Assembly (NCBI GenBank): GCA_028710485.1
Contig: JAQTTZ010000023.1
Coordinates: forward strand, 1-46,036
DNA from: Bacteriovorax sp.
Lineage (GTDB): Bacteria > Bdellovibrionota > Bacteriovoracia > Bacteriovoracales > Bacteriovoracaceae
Reading direction: 5' to 3'
DNA: 46,036 nucleotides
Part shown: positions 8,452 through 16,813 of the stretch, piece after piece
Position numbering within the stretch: position 1 is the stretch's first letter
How the letters are laid out: every line of letters begins with the position of its first letter
The notes under the pieces: model-generated
The model's database searches: none
Told to the model about the DNA's origin: nothing
Seen by the model: the letters and a program-made list of their open reading frames with translations, nothing else
Position numbers and translations under genes: made by a program

Positions 8452-8937
8452 ATGAAATTTTCACTCATTTCCTTTTTGCTATTATCGGCCCTCGTCACCT
8501 TTTCTTCTTTCGCCTCAGTAGATGTGCAATTAAATAAGACTGGAGTTTTTAAGGATACTCACCCTTTTGGATCATTTGGTTATCCAAATGCCAAGGCCTG
8601 TGAAGAAGATGGCGGAGTCTATAATGATGGACTTTGTGTTTTTCAAGATGGTGGATCGACTATTGAGATTAAGAAAAATAATAATGGAAAATATGATTTA
8701 TCCGTTTCAAGTGTGGGAACTAATATGCATCTTTGTGATTATGAAGGTGAAGCCATTGACTTAAATGCTGTTCAAATAATTTCTAAAGACACGGTAGGTG
8801 ATGAAGCTAATAGATGCGAAATCGTGGTCGCCTTTACTAGTAATGATACTCTTTCGGTCATCACCAATGGCAAGTGCCAGGATTATTGTGGCGCTAATAT
8901 GTCCTTGGATGTGGAGAACGCCAAAAGATCCAAATAG
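8452..8937 (+). CDS. small secreted protein with conserved-looking cysteines
   Basis: The longest frame starts at 8389, but the ATG at 8452 has a GGAG ribosome site and gives a proper signal peptide (MKFSLISFLLLSALVTFSSFA), so 161 residues are predicted. The mature part has Cys pairs in 'CEEDGGVYNDGLCVF' and 'CQDYCG', plus single Cys residues in LCDYEG and NRCEI, which fits disulfide bonds in the periplasm or outside the cell. I recognise no family. It stands alone between a divergent gene and a convergent topoisomerase gene. Confidence 0.7.
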   Translation: MKFSLISFLLLSALVTFSSFASVDVQLNKTGVFKDTHPFGSFGYPNAKACEEDGGVYNDGLCVFQDGGSTIEIKKNNNGKYDLSVSSVGTNMHLCDYEGEAIDLNAVQIISKDTVGDEANRCEIVVAFTSNDTLSVITNGKCQDYCGANMSLDVENAKRSK

Positions 8938-8952
8938 CCAGATATTGGCCGA

Positions 8953-11151
8953 CTATTGCCTAGGCTGAAACTCAAACTCCACTTTTCCTTCTTGATTTAG
9001 CAGAAGATAAGCTTCAAAAGGCTTCCCCGCTTTGGATTTAAATCCTTTAATCAGGTCTGTCTTTTTGGCGGTCATCAAAGTTCTCACTTGCGACTCAGAC
9101 AATTTTTTCTTGGCAACTATCTTCCAAATAGTAAAACCACATCCTTCTCTCCAACGCGTGCAGCTAAACGATTTTGGGAAATCACGAACTTCGGATTGGC
9201 ATAACGGACAAGGACCTAGATTAATCTGAGGAGCTTTTTCATTTTCATTCCCTGAAGATGATTTACTATATTTGGCAAATTTTCCGGTATAGGTTTTTTC
9301 TTTCTTCTCGCCAACAACCGTTTCAATTGCTTTCCATTCGTTGGTAGCACTTTCTACGTAATGATTTATTGAATCTAGAAATTCACTATCATCGTTCTCG
9401 CCTTCGGCCATAGCTTGTAATTTCAATTCAAGTTTTGCTGTTTGTGAAACTGAAGTTAGCGAAACTGTCGATGGCATTGAACTCAATTGATCGACCAACT
9501 GAACCCCTTTATCACTTGCCTGTAAGCTTTTTCCACTTCTTTCTACATAACAGCGTTTTATAAGCGTCTCGATAATTTGAGCGCGTGTGGCCTGAGTACC
9601 CAAACCAATTTCAGAGCGAAAAATTTTCTTTAAATCTGATTCACTCACCAAACGTGCTGGATTGGTCATGTCATAAAGAAGAGAAGCTTCAGTATATTCA
9701 CTTGGAGCTTTAGTTTTTTTAGCTTCAACTTGCCCGTCCCTAAACACCCCTGATTCATTGAGCGAGATTGCAGGCAAGAGCTCTTCGTTTTCTCTGCCTT
9801 CTAAGACTTTAAATCCCACCTCAAGAATTTTTTTCCCGCGGGTTTTAAAAAGATTTTTTTCACAAGTAATTTCAACTTCCGTATCCAGATATTTATGATT
9901 TTCTAAAAAGTTCGAAATAAATCGCTTCAAGACCAAATGAAATATTTTTCCTTCAGGGCTTGACTCATTTCCAGAAAAATCTTTTAGGGGTACGAGACCA
10001 TGATGATCTGTTAAACGAGCATCATCAAAGATCGTTTTATTTTTTACATTTAACTTACTTGCATTAAATTTTTCAAAATGTTCTGGATAAAGATCTTTAA
10101 ATTTATAAACAAGTCCTTTTACAAGATCAAAAGAAGACACTGCCATAACTTTTGAATCAGTACGAGGGTAAGAAAGACATTTGAATTTTTCATAAAGCGA
10201 TTGAGCGATCTCGAGGGTTTTGCTGGCCGAAAAACCAAAGCGAATATTGGCCTGGCGTTGCAGTTCAGTTAAAGAATACAATCCTTCTGAATATTGCGTT
10301 TTCTCAGTTTCATTTAGCAGGCTTATTGTCGCGTTCTTTTTATCTAAATTGCGAAGCAAAAGATCCATGAACTCCCGTCTATCCTGACGTTTCTCGCCGT
10401 GAATATCATCTTTTGCTTTTTTCTTGGGATCAAACCAATAAGCACTCACAATTCCGTTGTTAAATTTAAAATTGGCCTTCAATTCAAAATAATCTTGAGG
10501 CACAAAAGCTTCAATTGCTTTTCTGCGCTCGACTATTAACCCCAATACTGCAGTCTGAACTCTCCCAACCGAAAAAAGATCATTGAGTTTCAGAGTCGCC
10601 AATCGAGAAAGATTCATTCCAACCAGCCAGTCAGCTTTTTGGCGTGCTCTTCCCGCAATATAAAGCCGATCATACTCGTAAAGAGGCCTTAGATTTTTCA
10701 ATTCGTGATGAATAACTTCTTTTGTGAGAGCTGCCGAAGTAAAAAAACGAAAGCTTTTTAACTTTGAGCGCCCTTCATTTAAAATAAGCCTAGCTATCAA
10801 CTCACCTTCACGTCCAGCATCGGTAGCGATAATCAAGCGCTCAAGATCTGATCTTTTGAGCAGTCTTTTAATAACATCTAATTGCTTCTTAGTTTTTGGT
10901 TGTGCCTTAAATTTAAACTCAGTCGGCAGTATGGGCAAAGTTGCCAAACTCCAGCGTTTAAATTTTGCATCGTAATCTTCTGGATCAAAAGGTGTTAACA
11001 AGTGGCCAATGGCCCAAGTAATCACATAATCATCTGTCTCGATATAGCCATCACTACTACCTCCAGCAGCACTGCCTTTAGCGAGTGCACTTGCGAAGTC
11101 GCGAGCGACAGAAGGTTTTTCAGTAAGGATTAACGTTTTCATCATGCTCAT
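8953..11151 (-). CDS. topB: DNA topoisomerase III (type IA)
   Basis: The 732-residue protein begins with the Toprim strand 'TLILTEKPSVARDFA', has the acidic motif ATDAGREGE (Asp111-Glu117) and the type IA active-site motif SYPRTDS with catalytic Tyr328. A C-terminal zinc-finger-like part (CPLCQ ... CTRWREGCGF) follows. Type IA enzymes cut one strand through a 5'-phosphotyrosine link; topoisomerase III decatenates replication and recombination intermediates. The length fits the 'long' TopB class. The start overlaps the stop of the upstream Popeye-like gene by one base (TAATG), so the two are translationally coupled; the second or third Met is an equally possible start. There is no helicase gene beside it. 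Confidence 0.95.
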   Translation of the reverse strand: MSMMKTLILTEKPSVARDFASALAKGSAAGGSSDGYIETDDYVITWAIGHLLTPFDPEDYDAKFKRWSLATLPILPTEFKFKAQPKTKKQLDVIKRLLKRSDLERLIIATDAGREGELIARLILNEGRSKLKSFRFFTSAALTKEVIHHELKNLRPLYEYDRLYIAGRARQKADWLVGMNLSRLATLKLNDLFSVGRVQTAVLGLIVERRKAIEAFVPQDYFELKANFKFNNGIVSAYWFDPKKKAKDDIHGEKRQDRREFMDLLLRNLDKKNATISLLNETEKTQYSEGLYSLTELQRQANIRFGFSASKTLEIAQSLYEKFKCLSYPRTDSKVMAVSSFDLVKGLVYKFKDLYPEHFEKFNASKLNVKNKTIFDDARLTDHHGLVPLKDFSGNESSPEGKIFHLVLKRFISNFLENHKYLDTEVEITCEKNLFKTRGKKILEVGFKVLEGRENEELLPAISLNESGVFRDGQVEAKKTKAPSEYTEASLLYDMTNPARLVSESDLKKIFRSEIGLGTQATRAQIIETLIKRCYVERSGKSLQASDKGVQLVDQLSSMPSTVSLTSVSQTAKLELKLQAMAEGENDDSEFLDSINHYVESATNEWKAIETVVGEKKEKTYTGKFAKYSKSSSGNENEKAPQINLGPCPLCQSEVRDFPKSFSCTRWREGCGFTIWKIVAKKKLSESQVRTLMTAKKTDLIKGFKSKAGKPFEAYLLLNQEGKVEFEFQPRQ

Positions 11152-11804
11152 TAAACCAGATTGCGATCTTTTATAGCAAGACTCATCTGGGCACCCATTG
11201 CCGCTTGAAGAGAAAATACTATCGCAGGATTTCTAGAGACCAGCTCCTTTAAATCTTTTTGCTTCCAAATAATATATTTAGTGGGCAACACGGTCTTCAC
11301 CGTGGCCGAGGCAGGTTGATTAGTTAAAAAACTCATCTCACCTATAAATTGTCCGTCTTTTAATTCCGCAATTTTTTTGTTTTTAACTAAAATTTCAACC
11401 CGCCCGTTATAAATCATAAATAAATTGTCCATCACCTGCTCTTCATTTATTAAAATTGTATCTGCATCTGCTTCTCTCCACTCACCCATGCGAATAAGTT
11501 TGGAAAACTCTATTAAGTTCAATTGAGAAAACGACATTTGATAGAGTTCTAGCTCAATATTGTTGAGTTTAATTTTGCGATTTCCGTAAATAATTTTTGT
11601 AATGTGATAAAAATTTAGACTGATGAAAAATAAATTCCAGCAAATTGGAACCCACAAAGGAGTAGCGGCTACGTTAGTGCTGTAAATAATTGAACAAAAA
11701 GAAGCTGTGATAGAAAGAAAGCGCAGTAAAAAAATATCTTTTACCATGAAGGAGCAAGCGACGAGGATGAAGGCGAGATTTCCGATGATGTGGATTAGGG
11801 GCAT
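11151..11804 (-). CDS. Popeye-like membrane protein with cyclic-nucleotide-binding fold
   Basis: The 217-residue protein has three membrane helices (about residues 4-20, 24-42, 48-66) followed by a cytoplasmic cNMP-binding-type beta-barrel (about 90-205). The barrel shows the 'GQFIGEMSFLTNQPASATVK' phosphate-binding-cassette region. Three helices plus one such domain is the arrangement of Popeye-domain proteins, which have bacterial members. The Arg that binds the cyclic phosphate in CRP/PKA-type domains is absent: Ala165 and Ser166 stand in its place. Ligand binding is therefore doubtful or uses other residues. It is co-transcribed with topB (one-base overlap) and has AGGAT before its ATG. 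Function is unknown; a membrane sensor or scaffold is an inference. Confidence 0.75.
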   Translation of the reverse strand: MPLIHIIGNLAFILVACSFMVKDIFLLRFLSITASFCSIIYSTNVAATPLWVPICWNLFFISLNFYHITKIIYGNRKIKLNNIELELYQMSFSQLNLIEFSKLIRMGEWREADADTILINEEQVMDNLFMIYNGRVEILVKNKKIAELKDGQFIGEMSFLTNQPASATVKTVLPTKYIIWKQKDLKELVSRNPAIVFSLQAAMGAQMSLAIKDRNLV

Positions 11805-11887
11805 ATTAGATCCTGGATTTAGTTCTGAAAAGGGTCCGCTTTTGGCTCCTGCCTCTCACGGGCCATATCCCATTTTGAGGGATAAAA

Positions 11888-11913
11888 AAGGGCCAGGATA
11901 AATCCTGGCCCTT
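11888..11913 (-). terminator. intrinsic terminator of the first metalloprotease gene
   Basis: An 11-bp perfect stem (aagggccagga / tcctggccctt) with loop TAAA lies just after the stop of the leftward metalloprotease gene. The six A to its left give the U-tract on the minus strand. Confidence 0.9.
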
Positions 11914-11943
11914 ATTTTAAATTATCATATTAAATAATGAGAA

Positions 11944-12816
11944 TTAAATTTCTGAAGAAGACGGTTTGTACCAGCAAAGTGGGCGTGTGCCAGCTTTGTA
12001 ACCATCACGAGCAATACAAGTTCCAATTTTTGGATCATTATTGTCAGTGTCTTGGTCATATGACTTATCACAAAGGATTCCATTGAAATAAGTATCTAGA
12101 CGACATTGTGCTGCAGGGTGAGCATCGTTAGTCTTAGTAACAATTGAAGCATCAGGAGTCGTAAAATTTACGTTTGAGCTTCCACCAAGTGAACCAAGTA
12201 AGCTTCCAAGTGATTTACCGGCCATTGAAATTCTTTGGCAAAGAGCAACTTCGTCAGCGTTCTTGTAAATCATTTCACATTGCTTAGTAGCTTCAGCATC
12301 AACAGTCATTTTTGAAACAGCTGTGATATTATCTTGTTTCTCAAGAACTCTTCTTAAGCATTTCATAGCTCCGAAGTAATCTGCTTGACCTTCGTTAGCT
12401 GCCCACGAAGAACCTTTCCTTGGAGCTCCACCAATATGGTGACCAAGCTCATGACAAACGACTAGAGCAAAACCATCATCAGTAGTTAAAGTATGACGAG
12501 CAAGACCGCCGTACATATTAACAACCCATGTGTTTCCATTTCTCTGAGCACTTGCGTTAACTGTATCATCGCTCCATTTATTGTTCATTGAAAGAATTCC
12601 GCCTTTCTTCTTAACAATTGGTGCGTAGATATCAGAAACACTTTTTACAATCGCAAGAAATCTTTCTTGAGTCATGCCGTTCGTGGCCTTATCCCATTGT
12701 GAAATTCTCAAATTGTTTTCAGGTGCAAATCCACTTTTTCCTGCGATATCACAAGCAAATGATGTAGATGCAGTTAGAGACAAAGCTGTAAGTACTGTTA
12801 AAATCCTTTTCTTCAT
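11944..12816 (-). CDS. secreted HExxH zinc metalloprotease, copy 1
   Basis: The 290-residue product starts at the ATG at 12816, which has a perfect GGAGGA ribosome site; an upstream in-frame start would place that site inside the gene. A signal peptide (MKKRILTVLTALSLTASTSFA) precedes a Cys at the mature N-terminus. The zinc site is HELGH (His122, Glu123, His126), and NEGQADYF about 19 residues later offers Glu142 as third ligand, the gluzincin/M48-like pattern. Multiple Cys residues suggest disulfides. It is a close paralogue of the gene just upstream, with similar length and C-terminus (GTCI..DGYK). In a predatory or scavenging bacterium such enzymes could digest prey or extracellular protein; that role is inferred. 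The -3 to +1 region (SFAC) is a poor lipobox, so a free secreted form is favoured. Confidence 0.85.
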   Translation of the reverse strand: MKKRILTVLTALSLTASTSFACDIAGKSGFAPENNLRISQWDKATNGMTQERFLAIVKSVSDIYAPIVKKKGGILSMNNKWSDDTVNASAQRNGNTWVVNMYGGLARHTLTTDDGFALVVCHELGHHIGGAPRKGSSWAANEGQADYFGAMKCLRRVLEKQDNITAVSKMTVDAEATKQCEMIYKNADEVALCQRISMAGKSLGSLLGSLGGSSNVNFTTPDASIVTKTNDAHPAAQCRLDTYFNGILCDKSYDQDTDNNDPKIGTCIARDGYKAGTRPLCWYKPSSSEI

Positions 12817-12822
12817 AAATAT

Positions 12823-12897
12823 AGTCCTCCGTAACAAATTTCAGGATCTAATTATGTTCACGTATTATTTTTAATAAAAAAATAAAATTAATCTTTC
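12823..12897 (-). promoter_or_regulatory. upstream region of metalloprotease copy 1, shared with copy 2
   Basis: On the minus strand, this region has GAAAGATTAATTTTATT (12881-12897) and ends with a GTTACGGAGGACT ribosome-site block (12823-12835). The same two blocks occur at almost the same distance from the ATG in copy 2, while the DNA between them has diverged. This suggests retained promoter or mRNA-leader signals; no sigma factor can be assigned. Confidence 0.5.
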
Positions 12898-12959
12898 ATT
12901 AACTGACATTTCTTGTTGGGAATTGTTTCATTGGGAAATAACATCTAAGCAATAAAAAA

Positions 12960-12979
12960 GGGGCCAAAATAATGGCCCC
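12960..12979 (-). terminator. intrinsic terminator of metalloprotease copy 2
   Basis: A 7-bp stem (ggggcca / tggcccc) with loop AAATAA is followed, in the minus direction, by a run of six T. It separates the two tandem protease genes, so copy 1 is probably transcribed from its own promoter. Confidence 0.85.
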
Positions 12980-13015
12980 TCTGTCAAATAATTGGCTTGT
13001 TTTTACAGGAGGAGA

Positions 13016-13891
13016 TTACTCTCCAGCACCTGGTTTGTACCAACAAAGTGGACGAGGTCCAACTTTGTATCCGTCTCTCTTAATACATGTTCCAGGAATT
13101 GGAGATGTTTCAGAAACGTCTTCAGAAAAAGCTTTATCACAAAGTGATCCACTGAAATAAGTGTCTAGACGACATTGAGCTGCGGGGTGATTATCGTTTG
13201 TGTTCTTTACGATTTTCTTATCTGGTGTTGTAAAGCTAATTGCTTTGTCTCCACCGAGAGATCCAAGTAAGCTTCCAAGTGATTTACCGGCCATTGCAAT
13301 TCTTTGGCAAAGAGCAACTTCGCCTTCATTCTTGTAAACAAGTTGACATGATTTTGTTGCTGCTGCATCAACAGTCATTTTTGCTACGATTGCAACGTTG
13401 TCATCATTTTCAAGAACGCGTTTCATACATTTTAAAGATCCGAAATAATCTGCTTGGCCTTCGTTAGCGGCCCAATCAGTTCCGGCACCGTAGCGAGGAG
13501 CTCCACCTAAATGGTGACCCGTTTCGTGACATACAACGAGCATAAAGCCATCGTCTGTAGCTAGTGGGTGACGAGCCAGACCACCGAACATGTTAACCTG
13601 CCATACGTCCCCATTACGGTTAGCATAAGCATTTACAGTTTCGTCATCCCAATTGTTTATCATTTCAAGTGTAGCCCCCTTAGTTGCAACAATTGGAGCG
13701 TAAGCATCAGAAACACGTTTAATGATTGCTTCAAATCTTTCTTTAGTCATACCATTCGTGTCTTTGTCGTACTTAGAAATGCGTAGATTGTTTTCAGGCA
13801 TAAATCCAGATTTACCATGGATATCGCAAGCAAACACAGAAGAAAGAGACATAGTCATAGATAGAGCACTGATCAAAATTCCATTTTTCAT
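13016..13891 (-). CDS. secreted HExxH zinc metalloprotease, copy 2
   Basis: The 291-residue protein has a signal peptide (MKNGILISALSMTMSLSSVFA) and then CDIHGKSGF, nearly the same mature N-terminus as copy 1. The zinc motif is HETGH (His122, Glu123, His126) with Glu144 in NEGQADYF as probable third ligand. Cys positions and the C-terminal DGYKVGPRPLCWYKP segment match copy 1, so most of the protein aligns without large gaps. The start is fixed by GGAGGA close to the ATG. The pair arose by tandem duplication, and differences in the active-site helix (HETGHHLGG against HELGHHIGG) suggest different substrate preferences. That is inference; only the protease class is directly supported. Confidence 0.85.
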   Translation of the reverse strand: MKNGILISALSMTMSLSSVFACDIHGKSGFMPENNLRISKYDKDTNGMTKERFEAIIKRVSDAYAPIVATKGATLEMINNWDDETVNAYANRNGDVWQVNMFGGLARHPLATDDGFMLVVCHETGHHLGGAPRYGAGTDWAANEGQADYFGSLKCMKRVLENDDNVAIVAKMTVDAAATKSCQLVYKNEGEVALCQRIAMAGKSLGSLLGSLGGDKAISFTTPDKKIVKNTNDNHPAAQCRLDTYFSGSLCDKAFSEDVSETSPIPGTCIKRDGYKVGPRPLCWYKPGAGE

Positions 13892-13893
13892 AA

Positions 13894-13969
13894 AGTCCTC
13901 CGTAACGAAAAATCAGGTTAAGATTAGTCTGACATCACGAAATGTTTTATGTAATAAAATAAATCTTTC
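13894..13969 (-). promoter_or_regulatory. upstream region of metalloprotease copy 2
   Basis: This region carries the same two blocks as copy 1: GAAAGATTTATTTTATT (13953-13969) and CGTTACGGAGGACT next to the start, with similar spacing to the ATG (62 against 65 bases). The duplication therefore included the control region. Confidence 0.5.
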
Positions 13970-14046
13970 TTTTTCTTTCAAACAAGATTGTGTAAAGACC
14001 GAGTTAAATTATTTGTTTTTATCTTTTCCCTCTGAAACAATAAATT

Positions 14047-14829
14047 ATGATTAAGAAAAATATTTCAAAAACTTTGCTCATTACAATTTTCTTAATTGCA
14101 TTTCTCAGCACTCAAAATGCAATTTCCGAAGAAAAAACTGGTCCTACGGATGGAATTAAATCCTGGCGTCTATCTCTGGGCTATGGAATTGCCCTTAAAA
14201 ATAATATTCGAAAAGATAATAATTACTCCGGCGGCCAGGCCGATGTTCTATTTAATCATATTCCTTTAGTGCAAATTGCCTGGGGGCCGATTTCAATTGG
14301 GGCCCAAGGACTCTCGGCTAATTTAGTTGGCAATCGCGAAGTGGCAGGTTATCTCAATATCAATCGCGTGGGTGATCGCTACTATGCAACCGGAATGGAA
14401 AATCGATCCGACTCCTGGTTTTTTGGGGCCGGACTAAAATATCACAAATTAAATTTTCTTTTAGCTCGCGATATTAATGGACGCTCACACGGAGTAAAGG
14501 CAACGATTCATTATGTTGTCCTCTATCCTCTTGGCAAAAAAATATTCGTCAGAAGTTCGGCGGGAATCGAATGCTATAACAGATCTTTTGCCGAATACTA
14601 TTATGGTGTGAGATCAAACGAGGCTACGTCAAATCGCTCTGAGTATCACCCCAAAGCTTACTGTCTTCCCACAGCTTCATTTTTTCCAGGTTATAAATAT
14701 AGTGAAGACATTAATTTTTTGATGGGCGTTTCGCTAAAAGGATTAACTCAGGCTGTTCGCAAATCTCCAACGACTAATGGAACTTGGCTAGAGGAAGCTT
14801 TAATATTAGGAGCGACTTGGAAATTTTAG
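14047..14829 (+). CDS. MipA/OmpV-family outer-membrane protein
   Basis: The 260-residue protein has a signal peptide (LLITIFLIAFLSTQNAIS) and a body of alternating polar/hydrophobic strands rich in Tyr and Gly, with the MipA/OmpV-like 'FAEYYYGV' segment. The last residues GATWKF end in Phe, as beta-barrels recognised by the BAM complex usually do. MipA was described as a scaffold for murein enzymes, and OmpV-type members are porins or adhesins, so the exact role cannot be chosen. No clear Shine-Dalgarno precedes the ATG. The gene stands alone, with a divergent protease gene before it and a convergent regulator after it. Confidence 0.75.
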   Translation: MIKKNISKTLLITIFLIAFLSTQNAISEEKTGPTDGIKSWRLSLGYGIALKNNIRKDNNYSGGQADVLFNHIPLVQIAWGPISIGAQGLSANLVGNREVAGYLNINRVGDRYYATGMENRSDSWFFGAGLKYHKLNFLLARDINGRSHGVKATIHYVVLYPLGKKIFVRSSAGIECYNRSFAEYYYGVRSNEATSNRSEYHPKAYCLPTASFFPGYKYSEDINFLMGVSLKGLTQAVRKSPTTNGTWLEEALILGATWKF

Positions 14830-14840
14830 TATGATAAGAA

Positions 14841-16235
14841 TTACTTTTTAGGATTAATCATGTTTTCAATTTCGGTTACTATTTTTCTATAGCTCGGTAA
14901 TTGATATTTTTCTTTAAGAGGTTTGAGTGCCTCTTTCATGGAGTTTGCCAAATTTTCAGGAGGCCCTGCAATCGACAAAATACTATTGGCAAAATCCTCT
15001 ACCACCATGAAAAAAATGGCCATGGGAGAAATCCCTGCGGTTAAAACGACAGGAAAACCAACCCCATTAGAAACGCCATGATGCTGCTTAATAATCAAGT
15101 CGAGTCCCTGCGGAAGACGAGGGTAACCTTGAATTAAAACTGCTGCGCGGTTAGCGTGATGATTTAGCAAATCCCAATCTTTTGGATTCAAACCAGCTGC
15201 TTTCATTTCCTCGGAACTTGAAATTTTGATTAATTTTTCGTCTTCCAAGTAGATATCGTGAAAATAACTAACCATGCATATTTTTTCGAGAAGAATATTT
15301 TGTTGATCGCCACTTCCCCATTCCATTTTAGGCAAAAGTGTATAAGAAAGAGCTGCAATGAGATATGAATGGCGGTAAGAATAACTCATTTTATCATCGA
15401 GCAACTTCCTAAGAAGTGGGCCTAGCTTGTCGGCCTTTTGGATTTGGTTTTTCATCATAAAGATAGTTTGATCAACCATTGCGATACAATTTGCATTGAT
15501 ACCTAAATTTCGCATTAAATCAGTGCCGAGAACAAAAGAATCGCCGACGACCTCTATGTTTTCTTCAAGATTTCTCGTTTTTTTAAGATTACTCAAGGTT
15601 TGAAGAAAAAGCCCATTCATAAAATCTTCATATTCGTCTCTTAAAATATAAAAATCTAAAAGGCCTAGTTCTTCATAAGTTTTTAAATCAGTTTTATTAA
15701 AATTTTCTCCAAAGTTTAGGCGCTTCACAAAATCGTCACCAGTTTTTTTAACCAGTTTAATATAAATATCACAGGGAGAATTACTCATTAAGTAAAAATG
15801 CTTTACAGGAAAAGCGACAAATTCGGGAAGTTTTAAATGTTCAAAATCCTCTTTCTTTAATCCTAGCGCCTTGAGTACTAAACGATTAATTTCTTCTATC
15901 CGGAGTCGCTCTGAAACCAAGGCATATTTTTTGAGAGTATGTTCAAATTCACCTATCACGATCAAGGGAGTTTTTAGCGAAAGATCATAAATAATATTTA
16001 AGAATTGTGCTGCAATATAGTCTATGGCCGTATTGGGAGCTTCATCACTTTGATTTCGCACTAAGATGAGAGAAAAAGCTTCGCCTTTTTTTAGCCGCTC
16101 AACCCCCTCCAGCGCCGTTCGATGAAAGACGACATTAGCATTAAAAGCTCTTTGTAAGCTTTTTGTAATGACTTCCCCTATAGACTCGCTAGGCTCGACG
16201 AGTAAGATTTTAATATTCTCCATAGTATTGATCAT
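14841..16235 (-). CDS. degenerate receiver plus HD-GYP-like regulator
   Basis: The 464-residue protein starts like a response-regulator receiver (KILLVEPSESIGEVI), but the acidic pair is reduced to Glu and the phospho-acceptor position after LILV is Arg/Asn instead of Asp, so it is a pseudo-receiver. The C-terminal half has HD-type motifs: His289 in YSYRHSYL, His326-Asp327 (YFHD), His359-His360 and QHHGVSNGVGFP (385-395). The last corresponds to the HHE..DG.GYP signature, with Glu changed to Gly and GYP to GFP. It may be a c-di-GMP phosphodiesterase of altered activity or a binding protein. Start: the ATG at 16235, or the one at 16223; neither has a good ribosome site. Confidence 0.75.
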   Translation of the reverse strand: MINTMENIKILLVEPSESIGEVITKSLQRAFNANVVFHRTALEGVERLKKGEAFSLILVRNQSDEAPNTAIDYIAAQFLNIIYDLSLKTPLIVIGEFEHTLKKYALVSERLRIEEINRLVLKALGLKKEDFEHLKLPEFVAFPVKHFYLMSNSPCDIYIKLVKKTGDDFVKRLNFGENFNKTDLKTYEELGLLDFYILRDEYEDFMNGLFLQTLSNLKKTRNLEENIEVVGDSFVLGTDLMRNLGINANCIAMVDQTIFMMKNQIQKADKLGPLLRKLLDDKMSYSYRHSYLIAALSYTLLPKMEWGSGDQQNILLEKICMVSYFHDIYLEDEKLIKISSSEEMKAAGLNPKDWDLLNHHANRAAVLIQGYPRLPQGLDLIIKQHHGVSNGVGFPVVLTAGISPMAIFFMVVEDFANSILSIAGPPENLANSMKEALKPLKEKYQLPSYRKIVTEIENMINPKK

Positions 16236-16266
16236 AAACGATATGGAGATTTATATAGAAATATTT

Positions 16267-16283
16267 TTGCAAACTACTTGCAA
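16267..16283. promoter_or_regulatory. candidate operator TTGCAA-N5-TTGCAA
   Basis: Two TTGCAA hexamers, each its own reverse complement, are separated by ACTAC in the gap between the divergent HD-GYP-like and Fur-family genes. The 11-bp phasing puts both on the same DNA face, a typical arrangement for a dimeric repressor. No known box (Fur, Zur) matches well. Confidence 0.35.
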
Positions 16284-16341
16284 AGCAATAGTCGACCTTC
16301 TAAAATTAGCACTGAGAATAGTTGATAAATGGGAATAACAG

Positions 16342-16794
16342 ATGCCATTGCACGGTCATACACAGAAAAAAGAGGTTAATTTAGAAGCTAGGAGCATCGA
16401 GCTTTTAAAAGACAAAGGTCTCAGTATTACTGGCCCTCGAAAAATGATTTTAACTCTGCTCCTTAAAGAGCATGGCCCCTTTTCAGCAGAAGATATTTTC
16501 AATAAATTGCCAAAAAAATCTTGCGATCAGGCCACTGTTTACCGATGCCTGAATCAATTTGTAGAAACTCAATTGGTGAGCACTGCGTATCTTGAAAAAG
16601 AAATGGCCCATTTTGAATTCAATGATCCCCAGCACCACCACCATCATATTATTTGTAAAATTTGTAAAAAAATAGATTCATTTCCCGACTGTATTCTGGA
16701 TAAGATTGAAATGACTCTCGGAAAGAAAGGTTATAAAGATATTCAACATCGATTAGAATTTTTTGGAGTTTGTGGATCTTGCCAAAAAACTTAA
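16342..16794 (+). CDS. Fur-family metal-responsive repressor, probably Zur-like
   Basis: The 150-residue protein has a winged helix at about 20-90, with the recognition region 'QATVYRCLNQFVE', then the dimerisation domain with the metal cluster 'HFEFNDPQHHHHHIICKICK'. Two CxxC pairs (CKIC and, at the end, CGSC) form the structural zinc site. This places it in the Fur/Zur/PerR family. A Zur-like role is favoured by the genes directly downstream, a DUF3299 protein and an ABC/FtsX pair; a similar set (PA4063-PA4066) is under Zur control in Pseudomonas aeruginosa. The run of five His is unusual and could widen metal binding. Iron or peroxide sensing is not excluded. It starts a four-gene unit with gaps of 10 to 20 bases. 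Confidence 0.85.
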   Translation: MPLHGHTQKKEVNLEARSIELLKDKGLSITGPRKMILTLLLKEHGPFSAEDIFNKLPKKSCDQATVYRCLNQFVETQLVSTAYLEKEMAHFEFNDPQHHHHHIICKICKKIDSFPDCILDKIEMTLGKKGYKDIQHRLEFFGVCGSCQKT

Positions 16795-16813
16795 GTAACA
16801 CGGAAAAATAATT

